64,000 bases of DNA from Williamsia phyllosphaerae (GCF_014635305.1 NZ_BMCS01000001.1:1426001-1490000); one strand, 5' to 3'. Counted from the first letter of the stretch, positions 43,007-51,530 are shown. Program-made: numbers and translations. Notes: a model not told the origin generated them from the sequence alone.

Positions 43007-44083
43007 TCAGCGAGGCCTGCCCGCCTCGGAGACCCAGCGCTGCGCGAAGTCGAGGAACACGTCGTTCTCGTGGGGCTCGGTGACCGTCACCCGCACGCCT
43101 TCGCCGGCGAAGGGGCGGATGACCACCTTGTGTTCCAGTCCCGCGGCGGCGAAGTCGAGGGCATCGGCGCCGAGGTCGATCCACACGAAGTTGGCCTGCG
43201 ACTCCGGCACCCGGTAGCCCAGCTCGATCAGGCGGGCGGACACCCGGGCACGTTCGGCCACGATGGCCTCGGTCCGCGCGAGCAACTCCGCGTCGGCGGC
43301 TAGGCAGGCGACCGCGGCCGCCTGGGCGAGGCTGTTGACGCTGAACGGGATGTGGACCTTGCGCAGCGCCTCGATGACTGTCGGGTCGGCGATCGCGTAC
43401 CCGACCCGCAGCCCGGCCAGTCCGTAGGCCTTGGAGAACGTCCGCAGCACGACGAGGTTGCGGTAGCGGCGGTGCAGTTCGATCGCGTCGTAGCGTTGCT
43501 CGGCCGAGGGGCGCAGGTACTCGATGTAGGCCTCGTCGAGCGCGACGACAACCTCGGGCGGCACCCGGTCGAGGAACGCGGTGAGGTCGTCGGCGTCGAC
43601 GACGGTGCCGGTGGGGTTGTTCGGGTTGCAGACGAAGATCAGGCGGGTCCGCTCGGTGATCGCCTCGGCCATCGCGGACAGGTCGTAGGTGTGGTCACCG
43701 GTCAGCGGGATCTGCACCGGCGTCGCCCCCACCACGCGGGTCGCCAGCGGGTAGGTCTCGAACGACCGCCACCCGAACAGGACCTCGTCGCCGGGCGCGC
43801 TGGTGATCGCGATCAGGTTCTGACACAGACTCACCGACCCACAGCCGGTCTGGATGTTGTCCGGGGTGACGCCGAGTCGCTTGGCCAGCGCCTCGGTGAG
43901 CTCCACCATCGCGTTGTCCGGATAGCGGTTGAGGCCGACCGCCGCGTCGGCGATCGCGGTGGCGACGCTGGGCAGAGGGCCGAAGGTGACCTCGTTGCTC
44001 GCCAGCTTCACCGCACCCGGGAACGTCTTGCCGGGAACGTAGGCGGGCAGGGTGGCCAGATCGGGTCGGATGCGCGGTGTCAC
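43007..44083 (-). CDS. pat: Histidinol-phosphate/aromatic aminotransferase (Pat/HisC2 type)
   Basis: This 358-residue fold-type I PLP enzyme starts at GTG. Motifs include KLASNEVTFGPLPSV, the GCGSVSLCQNL cofactor phosphate site, FVCNPNNPTGT, DEAYIEYL and the Schiff-base lysine in TFSKAYGLAGLRVGY. Type and neighbourhood match M. tuberculosis Rv3772, an aromatic amino-acid aminotransferase, rather than the HisC of the his operon. It likely interconverts phenylpyruvate/Phe and similar pairs. Confidence 0.85.
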   Translation of the reverse strand: MTPRIRPDLATLPAYVPGKTFPGAVKLASNEVTFGPLPSVATAIADAAVGLNRYPDNAMVELTEALAKRLGVTPDNIQTGCGSVSLCQNLIAITSAPGDEVLFGWRSFETYPLATRVVGATPVQIPLTGDHTYDLSAMAEAITERTRLIFVCNPNNPTGTVVDADDLTAFLDRVPPEVVVALDEAYIEYLRPSAEQRYDAIELHRRYRNLVVLRTFSKAYGLAGLRVGYAIADPTVIEALRKVHIPFSVNSLAQAAAVACLAADAELLARTEAIVAERARVSARLIELGYRVPESQANFVWIDLGADALDFAAAGLEHKVVIRPFAGEGVRVTVTEPHENDVFLDFAQRWVSEAGRPR

Positions 44084-44184
44084 ACCTCGAATCTAGGCGG
44101 GTGTCCTGCGGGTTACCAACCGGTTTGCTCCGCGCGACGCACGCTGTGTAACCTTTGCTCTCGGCAGTTCGTAAGGACTCCGCT

Positions 44185-44276
44185 GGAGGCGTGCCAGAGC
44201 GGCCGAATGGGATTCACTGCTAATGAATTGTCCCGCTAAAACGGGACCGGAGGTTCAAATCCTCTCGCCTCCGCCA
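44185..44276 (+). tRNA. tRNA-Ser (GCU anticodon)
   Basis: The acceptor arms GGAGGCG and CGCCTCC pair. Anticodon stem ATTCA/TGAAT closes the loop CTGCTAA, with anticodon GCT. A long variable arm (TCCCGCTAAAACGGGA) is typical of class II tRNAs, the T loop is GGTTCAAATCC, and CCA is encoded at 44274-44276. It reads AGC and AGU. Confidence 0.95.
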
Positions 44277-44314
44277 CGGCACCAGCGGCCGTACAACTGA
44301 ACACGCACGACCAC

Positions 44315-44387
44315 GCGCCCGTAGCTCAACGGATAGAGCACCTGACTACGGATCAGGAGGTTAGGGGTTCGAATCCCTTCGGGCGCA
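44315..44387 (+). tRNA. tRNA-Arg (ACG anticodon)
   Basis: The acceptor arms GCGCCCG and CGGGCGC pair. The anticodon loop CTACGGA carries ACG, expected to be deaminated to ICG. The T arm is AGGGGTTCGAATCCCTT. CCA is not encoded; the gene is followed by CAACG. It lies 38 bases after tRNA-Ser and is probably cotranscribed with it. Confidence 0.95.
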
Positions 44388-44394
44388 CAACGAG

Positions 44395-44428
44395 GTCCCG
44401 CCGCATCTGCGGCGGGACTTCTCTGTTG
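44395..44428 (+). terminator. Intrinsic terminator of the tRNA operon
   Basis: GTCCCGCCGCA, TC, TGCGGCGGGAC forms a perfect 11-base stem at 44395-44418, followed by TTCTCTGTTG. It sits 8 bases after tRNA-Arg and has a partial T-tract, a good Rho-independent signal. Confidence 0.85.
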
Positions 44429-44514
44429 TACGGCGGTGAACGCGCGCGAAGCGTTCGCCCGCGCGCCCAGTTTGGCGCGCGTGTGAACGGTGGGCGCGCG
44501 TTCGTCCACGATCC

Positions 44515-45702
44515 CTACCGCGCGGCGGCCAACGCCCGTTCCGCGACGCTCTCTGCGTCATGGGTGTTGATGTCGATGCCGGCGACGATCGCCCCGATCC
44601 GCTCGGCCTGCTCGAGGCCGGAGAGTTCGGTGGACCGGTAGGTCCGACCCGCCGCACGGGCGCTGTCGCGGACCAGTCGGGTGCGCTCGCGTCGGAGGTC
44701 CTCGTAGACCCGCAGCCGCGCCGGGACGTCGGTCGCGGCGCAACCGCGCAGGACGACGGCGAGCGTCGCGGCATCCTCGATGGCCTGATTCGCGCCCTGT
44801 CCGAGGTGCGGGGTCACCGCGTGCGCGGAGTCGCCCAACAGTGCGATGCGGTCGGTCGCCCACCGGTCGAGGGGTTCACGGTCGTAGATGCCCCAGCGGA
44901 AGGTGGTGTCCATCGCGGCGATCACGTCGAGGACCCGTTGATCCCACCCGGCGTAGGACGCCGCGAGCTCGTCGACGTCGCCGGGAGCCGTCCAGGACTC
45001 GACGACGTCGAGGTTGCTCGGCGCGAACGCCACCACGTTCAGCAGCGACCCCGCGGAGACGGGGTAGGCCAGGAAGCTGCGCTCCGGGCCGAGCCACATC
45101 GCGCACAGGCTCATGTCGACGATGTTCTCGACACGCTCGGTGGGGATGAGCGCGCGATAGGCCATGATGCCCTCGCTCACCGGCTGCGCGGGCGTGCCCA
45201 CCAGCCCCTGGAGACGCGAGTGGATGCCGTCCGCACCGATCACGAGATCGGCCTCGACGATGCTGCCGTCGGCGAACTCCATCTCGACGCCGTCGTCGTG
45301 TTCGGTGACCGCGACGACCCTGTGGCCCAGCCGGAGAGCATCGGTCGGGAGTGCGTCGGACAGCACTTGTTGAAACTCGCCGCGGTGCAGGAACAGGGTG
45401 TGCGCGGGATCGCCGAAGGACAACTCGGACGGCTCACCGGCGATCGGATCGCCCTGCCAGGTGCGGAACGCATAGTGCGAGAACCTGCCTGCGACCGCGC
45501 GGAGCTGCTCGCCGAGGCCGAGTCGGGTCAGGATCCGGGAACCGTTGGTGGCGATGGACACCCCGGCGCCCAGCGCTTTGAGCTCCGACGCCTGCTCGTA
45601 GACGACGGCGTCGACCCCCTCGGCGCGCAGCGCGATGGCGGCGCTCAATCCACCGATACCGGCTCCCACGACCGCGACGCGAAGTGTTCGATCTCGACTC
45701 AC
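44515..45702 (-). CDS. FAD-dependent monooxygenase (salicylate/3-hydroxybenzoate hydroxylase type)
   Basis: The 395 residues are counted from GTG 45702, chosen for the very strong AGGAGGAGGT just upstream; a longer frame exists. Motifs are GAGIGGLSAAIAL at the N-terminus, the DG motif LVIGADGIHSRLQ, and the GD motif ALLGDSAHAVTPHLGQGANQAIEDA. It probably hydroxylates an aromatic acid with NAD(P)H. It is divergent from a TetR gene, and two near-perfect operator palindromes lie between them, so it is likely inducible. Confidence 0.87.
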   Translation of the reverse strand: MSRDRTLRVAVVGAGIGGLSAAIALRAEGVDAVVYEQASELKALGAGVSIATNGSRILTRLGLGEQLRAVAGRFSHYAFRTWQGDPIAGEPSELSFGDPAHTLFLHRGEFQQVLSDALPTDALRLGHRVVAVTEHDDGVEMEFADGSIVEADLVIGADGIHSRLQGLVGTPAQPVSEGIMAYRALIPTERVENIVDMSLCAMWLGPERSFLAYPVSAGSLLNVVAFAPSNLDVVESWTAPGDVDELAASYAGWDQRVLDVIAAMDTTFRWGIYDREPLDRWATDRIALLGDSAHAVTPHLGQGANQAIEDAATLAVVLRGCAATDVPARLRVYEDLRRERTRLVRDSARAAGRTYRSTELSGLEQAERIGAIVAGIDINTHDAESVAERALAAAR

Positions 45703-45729
45703 GATCCGACCTCCTCCTGGATGCGTATC

Positions 45730-45745
45730 TGTACCGATCGGCACA
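45730..45745. promoter_or_regulatory. TetR operator copy 1
   Basis: TGTACCGATCGGCACA is a 16-base palindrome with one mismatched pair. It lies between the monooxygenase start (45702) and the TetR start (45784). Confidence 0.6.
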
Positions 45746-45760
45746 TCATTGACCGTAGGC

Positions 45761-45774
45761 GTACCGATCGATAC
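45761..45774. promoter_or_regulatory. TetR operator copy 2
   Basis: GTACCGATCGATAC is a second palindrome sharing the GTACCGATCG core with copy 1. It starts 31 bases downstream of copy 1 (about three helical turns), and ends 9 bases before the TetR ATG. Two aligned sites suggest cooperative binding. Confidence 0.6.
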
Positions 45775-45783
45775 ATTCAAGCA

Positions 45784-46353
45784 ATGCCCCGAATGCCCGA
45801 TCTCGACAAACGCGCCGAATTACTCCGCGCGGTCGTGGGGTATCTCGAGGACAACGGCGTCAGCGACCTGTCGTTGGCCCCGATGGCGGAAGCGTTGGGG
45901 ACGAGCAAGCGGATGCTGCTCTACTACTTCGGCGATCGGGGTGCGCTGCTGTCCCAGGCGCTGGAGGCAGCCCGTCCCGACGCGGGTCAGATCTTCGACG
46001 GCGTCACCACCGACGAGCAATTCGTCGAGGCTGCGCGCACCCTGTGGTTCGCCGTCTCCAGGGGAGATCAACGCCGCAGCGCGACCATGATGCTCCAGGT
46101 GTTGAGTCTGGCCACGACCGATCCCGACACCTACGGTCGGTATGCGCGCACGACGGTCGCGGTGCTTCTGAAGCCGATCACCGAAGCGCTTGTCGCAGTC
46201 GGCTATCCGCGCGCCGACGCCGCAGCTCGGGCGACCCTGGTGGTCTCCGGGTTGCGCGGACTGTGTCAGGACAGACTGGTGACCTCGCAGCGTGCACGGG
46301 TCGATGCGGCGGCCGAACTCGTCATCGCCGCGGCGGTCGCCCCGGGACGGTGA
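45784..46353 (+). CDS. TetR family transcriptional regulator
   Basis: The 189 residues have the helix-turn-helix LSLAPMAEALGTSKRMLLYYFGDRGALL at about residues 28-55 and a helical ligand domain. It is divergent from the aromatic monooxygenase with two shared operators in between, so it most likely represses both. The YYFGDR variant in place of YHFxxK is common in this subgroup. Confidence 0.86.
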   Translation: MPRMPDLDKRAELLRAVVGYLEDNGVSDLSLAPMAEALGTSKRMLLYYFGDRGALLSQALEAARPDAGQIFDGVTTDEQFVEAARTLWFAVSRGDQRRSATMMLQVLSLATTDPDTYGRYARTTVAVLLKPITEALVAVGYPRADAAARATLVVSGLRGLCQDRLVTSQRARVDAAAELVIAAAVAPGR

Positions 46354-46359
46354 GCCGAC

Positions 46360-47289
46360 TCAGGGGAGTGTGTGCCCGGCGGCGCGGAAGATCCGATACC
46401 ACTGCGCGCGGGTGAGATCGACGTCCGATCCGGCGGCCGCCTCGGACACCCGGCTCGGCGTCGTGGTCCCGAGCACGACCTGAATGTTGGCCGGGTGTCG
46501 GGTGATCCATGCGGTCGCGATCCCGGTTGGCGTGACGCCGTACTCGGTCGCCAATTCGTCGAGCACGTCGTTGAGTTCCGCGTAGTTCTCGCGGTCGCCG
46601 AGGAAGACGCCGTCGGAGGTGCCCTTCTGGAACGGCGACCACGCCTGCAGCGTCATCCCGTGGACCCGCGAGTAGTCCAGGAGCCCGTTGTCGCGACTCA
46701 CCGACTGGTCGAGACCGGCGATGTTCGCGGCGACTCCGGCCGCGATGAGAGGTGCGTGGGTGACACTCAGCTGCACCTGGTTGGCCACCAGCGGCTGCGT
46801 CACCGCAGTCTTGAGCAGTTCGATCTGTCCCGGGGTGTGATTGGAGACGCCGAACGCGCGTACCTTGCCCGCCGACTGCAACGTGTCGAAGGCGGCGGCG
46901 ACCTCGGCCGGCTCCATCAGCGTGTCCGGGCGGTGCAGCAGCAACAGATCCAGGTGATCTGTCCGCAGCGCGTCCAACGACTCGTCGACGGTGTCGAGGA
47001 TGTGTCGGGAGGAGAAGTCGTAGAACCCGTCGCGGATACCGACCTTGCTCTGCAGCATCACCTGCTCACGCTGTGACGCCGTGAACGACACCGCCCCACC
47101 GAATCTCCGCTCGCACGCATGCCGCTCGGTGCCGTAGATGTCGGCGTGGTCGAAGACCGTGACACCGGCGTCCATGGCTGTCCCGACGAGCGTACGGATC
47201 TGCTGGTCGTCCAGCGGCTCGATCCGCATCAGGCCGAGGATCACGGACGAGGCGGGTGCGGTGACGGAGTCCAACTCGACAAACTTCAT
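46360..47289 (-). CDS. Aldo/keto reductase
   Basis: The 309 residues form a TIM-barrel reductase of the YdhF-like group. The catalytic tetrad is visible as Asp in FDHADIYG, the Tyr of that block, Lys in LQSKVGI, and His in LLLLHRPD. The C-terminal GTTTPSRVSEA segment binds the NADPH phosphate. It reduces a carbonyl substrate that cannot be inferred. It converges on the TetR gene with a 6-base gap. Confidence 0.86.
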   Translation of the reverse strand: MKFVELDSVTAPASSVILGLMRIEPLDDQQIRTLVGTAMDAGVTVFDHADIYGTERHACERRFGGAVSFTASQREQVMLQSKVGIRDGFYDFSSRHILDTVDESLDALRTDHLDLLLLHRPDTLMEPAEVAAAFDTLQSAGKVRAFGVSNHTPGQIELLKTAVTQPLVANQVQLSVTHAPLIAAGVAANIAGLDQSVSRDNGLLDYSRVHGMTLQAWSPFQKGTSDGVFLGDRENYAELNDVLDELATEYGVTPTGIATAWITRHPANIQVVLGTTTPSRVSEAAAGSDVDLTRAQWYRIFRAAGHTLP

Positions 47290-47318
47290 GTCACCAGCAT
47301 GCCTGCCCCGCCGTCACT

Positions 47319-47423
47319 GCCCAACTGGTGGCGGTACGTGCCCAACTGGCGGGCTTTCGTGCCCAACTGGCGGGCTTTTGTGCCCAACTGGTGGCGGTAC
47401 GTGCCCACCTGGCGGGGCGGGAT
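47319..47423 (+). repeat. Five 21-bp tandem repeats
   Basis: The units start at 47319, 47340, 47361, 47382 and 47403. The consensus is GCCCAACTGG, then TGGCGGTACGT or CGGGCTTTCGT. Units 1 and 4 are identical and units 2 and 3 differ at one base. The fifth is degenerate. The array fills the gap between the aldo/keto reductase start and the end of the next gene. Being a multiple of three it is open in several frames, but nothing shows that it is translated. Confidence 0.95.
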
Positions 47424-49510
47424 CAGGGGTTCGAGTCCCCTGAGCCCTCGGCGGTCACGGTGTCCGCGGGCATCCGGTCGGCGCCCCAACTGCGTTCGAT
47501 GAATCCGATGATGCGGTCGATGTCCTCGGCGGGCACGTTCTCGGGCTCCCCGTTCTCCAACGGGTCGGCGTGGAAGATGTAGAGCCGTGACGCGAACTGG
47601 TCGAACGGCAGCGATCCCTCGCCGGCCCGTTCGCCGTTGCCCGCGGTGCCGACGACGACCCCGTCGCCCCAGTCCTGGCCACTGTCGTTGTTGGGGTTGA
47701 AGAAGTACACACGCATCACGCCGTCGGGGTCGGCGGCGACGCGCAGGATCGTGATCGCGTGCCAGCCGACGTATCGCGCTGCGCTGTCGGTGACCGCGAC
47801 CCCGGCCGGCTGGGGGTGGATCAGCGGCTGATCCCCGTTGTAGGCCGGGTGATACGACGCGTGGAACTGCCGCAGGAAGTCGTCGAGGTCGATCAATTTG
47901 CCGGTCTCGACGTCGACGTTGATGTGGAATTCCCTTGCTGCCCACCAGCCGTGGAACTCAGGGTTGACCCAGCGGTGCGGATCGCCCGGCCGCCCGGCGC
48001 AGCGACGGACCATCTCGGCGTAGATCCGGTCGAGGTGCGGGACCAGCAGCAGCGACACCGGATCGAGGTCGATGGGGTCGCTGGTCGCAACGCCACCGAC
48101 GCTGTCGGTGGACGACAACGGCTGACCCTCGAAGTGCATGACGATCTCGCCGTCGCGCGCCGCCCAGACCACCATCTGCAGCAGGTAGTCCGGATCGTTG
48201 TAGGCCCACATCGACAACGCCCGCGCCGACTGGCAGGTCGGGTTGTCGCCCTGTCCGACGCCGAGCGGTTGGCCGAGCATCGAGAGCAGTCCGCCGAGCA
48301 GTCGGGACGCGGGATCGGGGGACGGCCCGAACGCCAACGTCATCCGCTCACGGACGGCGGGGGAGAGTTTCAGCGCGATCTGACGCCACAGCGACGGCAC
48401 GATCGGCGGTTGGTGAAGGATGCCGCGGTCGAGCATCAGCGCGAGCCCGTAGAGGCACTGCGCAGTCTCGGGGTGCACGGCCTCGAGAACGAGACGATGG
48501 ACCAGTTCGGGGTAGCGCTGCAACGAGATCCGACCGGTCTCGGAGAGTCCGAGCGCCTCGGGCAACCCGTAGGAGTTGTTCTCCACGAGGAAACGCACCA
48601 GCGTCGCGTGGTACGGCGAGACGAGTCCGGTGTCGTGCATCGCGCGCGCGAAACCCCCTGCCTCGAACTGCAGGGCGCCGGCGTCCATGTTCTCCAGGCG
48701 TGACCGGTAGACGTCGACGCCGGGATCCTCACGACAGGAGTCGGTGGTCCCGAACAGCGCGGTGATCAGACGGTCCAGGCCCTGACCGGAGTTCCCGAGA
48801 TCGACACTCGGGTCGTCGCGGTAGATCGCGATGCGGGTGACCATCGAGGTGACCTGCTCGACCTGGATCGGACGCTGGCGCAGGATCCGCCAGATCTCCT
48901 CGACCAGTTCGTCGAGGACGCTGTCGTACCCGATCTGTTCGGCCACATAGGCGAACAGATCGCGGATCAGATACGCGGTGCGGCCCAGACGAACCCGCTC
49001 GGATTCCGACGGAGGCGTGAACAACACCTCGAGGTTCATGGCGAGGACCTGCGACAGGAACCGCCGCGCGTCGTCCGCGGAGATCGCCGGATGGGTGAAC
49101 TCGCCGGCGGCGATGGCCACCAACCGCAGTTCACTGGTCGCCTCGAGCACGACGGTGTCGTTCTGACCGCTGCGCAGGCTGGGACCGACGAAACCCGGGA
49201 CGAGGATGTCGGGTTGCGACCAGTCGGTGCCCTCGAACAACCCGGCGCCGTCGAGTTCGGCGGCGCGTTCACGGATCGCCGCGCAGCCGCCCTTCTGTGC
49301 CAGCACACGATGCAGGGAGTCGAGAACACGCCGCACCTTGGAGTTCTTGGTGAAGCTCGGCGCGTCACGCAGTGCGGCGGTCGCGTGATCGAGCTGCGCG
49401 AGCCGCGACGTCAGAGCCGGATCCTGCGCAGGCGAGGAATCCCCCTCTGTCGAGGAGGCATCCATCGTCTGCGTCGGTCCGGTCGAGTCGTTCCCGAGTT
49501 CCTGCTTCAC
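47423..49510 (-). CDS. Large protein with papain-like C/H/N residues, partner of an ATP-grasp enzyme
   Basis: The 695 residues start at GTG 49510, overlapping the ATP-grasp stop as GTGA. Residues 1-410 are mainly helical and unrecognised. Beyond them, Q420 and C426 (GVGQGDNPTCQSARALSMWA) are spaced six apart exactly as the oxyanion Gln and nucleophile of papain. YVGWHAITILRV gives H584 and VYFFNPNND gives N605, completing a papain-like Q/C/H/N set. A cysteine peptidase or transamidase acting on a peptide bond is the natural reading. There is no signal peptide or membrane segment, so it is cytosolic. Confidence 0.72.
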   Translation of the reverse strand: MKQELGNDSTGPTQTMDASSTEGDSSPAQDPALTSRLAQLDHATAALRDAPSFTKNSKVRRVLDSLHRVLAQKGGCAAIRERAAELDGAGLFEGTDWSQPDILVPGFVGPSLRSGQNDTVVLEATSELRLVAIAAGEFTHPAISADDARRFLSQVLAMNLEVLFTPPSESERVRLGRTAYLIRDLFAYVAEQIGYDSVLDELVEEIWRILRQRPIQVEQVTSMVTRIAIYRDDPSVDLGNSGQGLDRLITALFGTTDSCREDPGVDVYRSRLENMDAGALQFEAGGFARAMHDTGLVSPYHATLVRFLVENNSYGLPEALGLSETGRISLQRYPELVHRLVLEAVHPETAQCLYGLALMLDRGILHQPPIVPSLWRQIALKLSPAVRERMTLAFGPSPDPASRLLGGLLSMLGQPLGVGQGDNPTCQSARALSMWAYNDPDYLLQMVVWAARDGEIVMHFEGQPLSSTDSVGGVATSDPIDLDPVSLLLVPHLDRIYAEMVRRCAGRPGDPHRWVNPEFHGWWAAREFHINVDVETGKLIDLDDFLRQFHASYHPAYNGDQPLIHPQPAGVAVTDSAARYVGWHAITILRVAADPDGVMRVYFFNPNNDSGQDWGDGVVVGTAGNGERAGEGSLPFDQFASRLYIFHADPLENGEPENVPAEDIDRIIGFIERSWGADRMPADTVTAEGSGDSNP

Positions 49511-50748
49511 ACGTAGAAGTCCAGTTCTTCCTGTTGCTTGAGCAGATCCCGCATCCGATACGGGTCCTCGCCGAAGAAGTACAGCAGACCCCAGTGCGTG
49601 CCGAAGGCGGTCCGCTTGGTCACGGTCTCCTCCAGCGGCGGGGCGAGGTCGTTGGTCTCGTAGTAGTCGTCGTCGAGGGTGACCTCGGGGATCTCGAGAT
49701 TGCTCACCACGCGGCGACGCGGGTAGACCCCGAAACATCCTGCGACACCCGCGGCGTCGACGACCTCGCGCGGGAAGAACGCGTCGATCTCCTCTTCGGT
49801 GGTCTTCGGGTCGAAGGCCAGCGCGAGTCCCTGGTAGGCGTTGAAACCGTAGGCGCGCTCGAGGAGCTCGAACACCTTGAAGCCCGGCGGCCGGTACGCG
49901 ACCTCACCGAAGTACATCTCGCCGTCGCTGGTCACGAAGTACTCGGGGTGCACGAAGCCGAACTCGATGTCGAAGGTCTTGATGAGCTTCTCGATCTGCT
50001 CGGTGATCGCCGGACGGTACTTCTCCAGCTCCGGCGTTGCAGGCACGAACACCGAGTACCCGAGCGTCACGTACTCGGAGATGTTGAGGAACTTGATCTT
50101 TCCGTTGTGGATCCACGCCTCGACGGCGAACTCCCAGCCGTCGAGATGGGACTCCATGAGCACCGGGAACTCTTCTTCCGGGATGGAGTCGACCTCGTCG
50201 GGGGTGCGGATGACGCGGTGCCCGAGGCAGCCGGCCTTGTCGAACGCCTTGAGGTGGATCGGGTCGTTCGGGTCGCCGTCGAGCTTGAGCAGGGTCTGGT
50301 TGACGCGTCGCAAGAACCGGATGACGTCCTCGCGGTCGTGCGCCTCTTCGAAGATGCCGACGCGGATACCGCCCAGCTGGGCGCGTCGCTTCATCAATGC
50401 CTTGTCGCGCAACAACATCGCCTGACCGAACAACCGCGGGTTGTCCAGCAGGACCGAGTTGATGGCGCCCGCCCATTCGACGGTCTCCTCGTACAGTGGG
50501 ATCGCGACATCGACGCCCCTGTCGCGCAACGTCTCCGCGATCTCCAACGATCGATCGTTGAGCCGCTCGAAGTCCCACGGGAGGAACGGGATGTCGTTGG
50601 TGGTGCAGTACTCCTCGGCCCATGCGGGGGCGACGACGATGTACCGACGATCGAAGCTCTCGAGGGCTTCCACCGCGGCGAGACTCCAGCCCAGCAGGGC
50701 GACGTAGCCCTTGTCCGGGTTCTTCGGCAGCTTTGTGGGCTGCGACAT
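49507..50748 (-). CDS. ATP-grasp ligase-like protein
   Basis: The 413 residues start at ATG 50748 with GAAGGA upstream. The ATP-grasp core is visible: N-terminal pre-ATP-grasp fold (KGYVALLGWSLAAVEALESF), DKALMKRRAQLGGI as the first nucleotide-binding block, PVLMESHLDGWEFAVEAWIHNGKI, and the metal-binding HPEYFVTSDGEMYFGEVAYRPPGF. It is related to carboxylate-amine ligases of the carbamoyl-phosphate-synthetase/biotin-carboxylase superfamily. Its GTGA coupling to the papain-like protein suggests that the pair acts on one substrate, possibly a peptide or amino acid. Confidence 0.8.
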   Translation of the reverse strand: MSQPTKLPKNPDKGYVALLGWSLAAVEALESFDRRYIVVAPAWAEEYCTTNDIPFLPWDFERLNDRSLEIAETLRDRGVDVAIPLYEETVEWAGAINSVLLDNPRLFGQAMLLRDKALMKRRAQLGGIRVGIFEEAHDREDVIRFLRRVNQTLLKLDGDPNDPIHLKAFDKAGCLGHRVIRTPDEVDSIPEEEFPVLMESHLDGWEFAVEAWIHNGKIKFLNISEYVTLGYSVFVPATPELEKYRPAITEQIEKLIKTFDIEFGFVHPEYFVTSDGEMYFGEVAYRPPGFKVFELLERAYGFNAYQGLALAFDPKTTEEEIDAFFPREVVDAAGVAGCFGVYPRRRVVSNLEIPEVTLDDDYYETNDLAPPLEETVTKRTAFGTHWGLLYFFGEDPYRMRDLLKQQEELDFYV

Positions 50749-50840
50749 AAAGATCCTTCCTTCGCGTCGAACGGTCGGAGATGATCGTTTTCAACGGTAC
50801 ATAAGGCGTCTTGTCGGCCCGGTCCCCACCCAAGCGCAGG

Positions 50841-50846
50841 TATAAC
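50841..50846 (+). promoter_or_regulatory. -10 box for a probably leaderless gene
   Basis: TATAAC lies 8 bases before the ATG at 50855 and there is no ribosome site in between. Transcription would start at or next to the ATG, giving a leaderless mRNA, which is common in mycobacteria and relatives. No clear -35 is present. Confidence 0.45.
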
Positions 50847-50854
50847 TGACGTTC

Positions 50855-51523
50855 ATGCATCCCTTCGAGCGGCTCGCGCAGGACGCCATCGCGATCGTCG
50901 GGACGGGGCGGCGTGCGATCCTCGGCATCGCAGGCGCGCCGGGTTCGGGTAAGACGACCCTGGCCCGGTCACTCGTCGCCCGTGTCGGCGAACTACAGGG
51001 GCCGGAATGGGCCGCGCACGTCCCGATGGACGGTTTTCATCTGGGCGACGCTCAGCTCCGGCGACTGGGCACACTCGACCGCAAGGGTGCGCCGGAGACG
51101 TTCGATGCCGCCGGTTACGCCGCGATGCTGACCCGGATTCGCGTCGAGACGGAGACCCCGCTCTATGCACCGGGATTCGAACGCGAGCTGGAACAGCCGC
51201 TGGCCGCGGCGCTCGTGGTGCCCCCGACCGCCCGCCTCGTGATCACCGAGGGCAACTACCTACTCCTCGACGAGCCGATCTGGCGAGCAGCCCGCTCTGA
51301 GATGAATGCCGTGTGGTTCGTGACGACGGACGAGCGGACGCGGAGCGCGAGGCTCGTCATGCGGCACGTCGAGTTCGGAAAGGAACCCGACCGCGCCCGC
51401 GCGTGGGTCGCCGAGGTCGATCAGCGCAATGCTGATCTGGTCTCGGCGACGTCCACGCGCGCCGACCGCGTGATCGTCAGCACCGGTAGCGGGTGGGACG
51501 ACCTCGGGTGGTCAGCGCAGTGA
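50855..51523 (+). CDS. P-loop nucleoside/sugar kinase-like protein
   Basis: The 222 residues have Walker A GAPGSGKTT (residues 28-36), VPMDGFHLGDAQLRRLGTLDRKGAPETFDA, and ITEGNYLLLDEPIW. This motif set is the phosphoribulokinase/uridine kinase/pantothenate kinase superfamily, in the YfbR/FrcK-like 'nucleoside/nucleotide kinase family' branch. It phosphorylates a small hydroxyl-bearing substrate, possibly a sugar. It is divergent from the ATP-grasp gene. Confidence 0.83.
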   Translation: MHPFERLAQDAIAIVGTGRRAILGIAGAPGSGKTTLARSLVARVGELQGPEWAAHVPMDGFHLGDAQLRRLGTLDRKGAPETFDAAGYAAMLTRIRVETETPLYAPGFERELEQPLAAALVVPPTARLVITEGNYLLLDEPIWRAARSEMNAVWFVTTDERTRSARLVMRHVEFGKEPDRARAWVAEVDQRNADLVSATSTRADRVIVSTGSGWDDLGWSAQ

Positions 51524-51530
51524 GCGCAGG

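Noticed and set aside
44255-44509. Minus-strand open frame crossing tRNA-Arg
   Set aside because: RTPNLLIRSQVLYPLSYGR is the usual spurious translation opposite a tRNA-Arg gene.
47425-47441. AGGGGTTCGAGTCCCCT resembling a tRNA T-arm or attachment site
   Set aside because: It is the coding end of the papain-like gene (GDSNP and stop) and no acceptor or anticodon arm is nearby.
47286-47945. Minus-strand frame translating the 21-bp repeats as RQLGTKA heptads
   Set aside because: The frame overlaps the conserved papain-like gene and has no start context; the repeats alone do not show translation.
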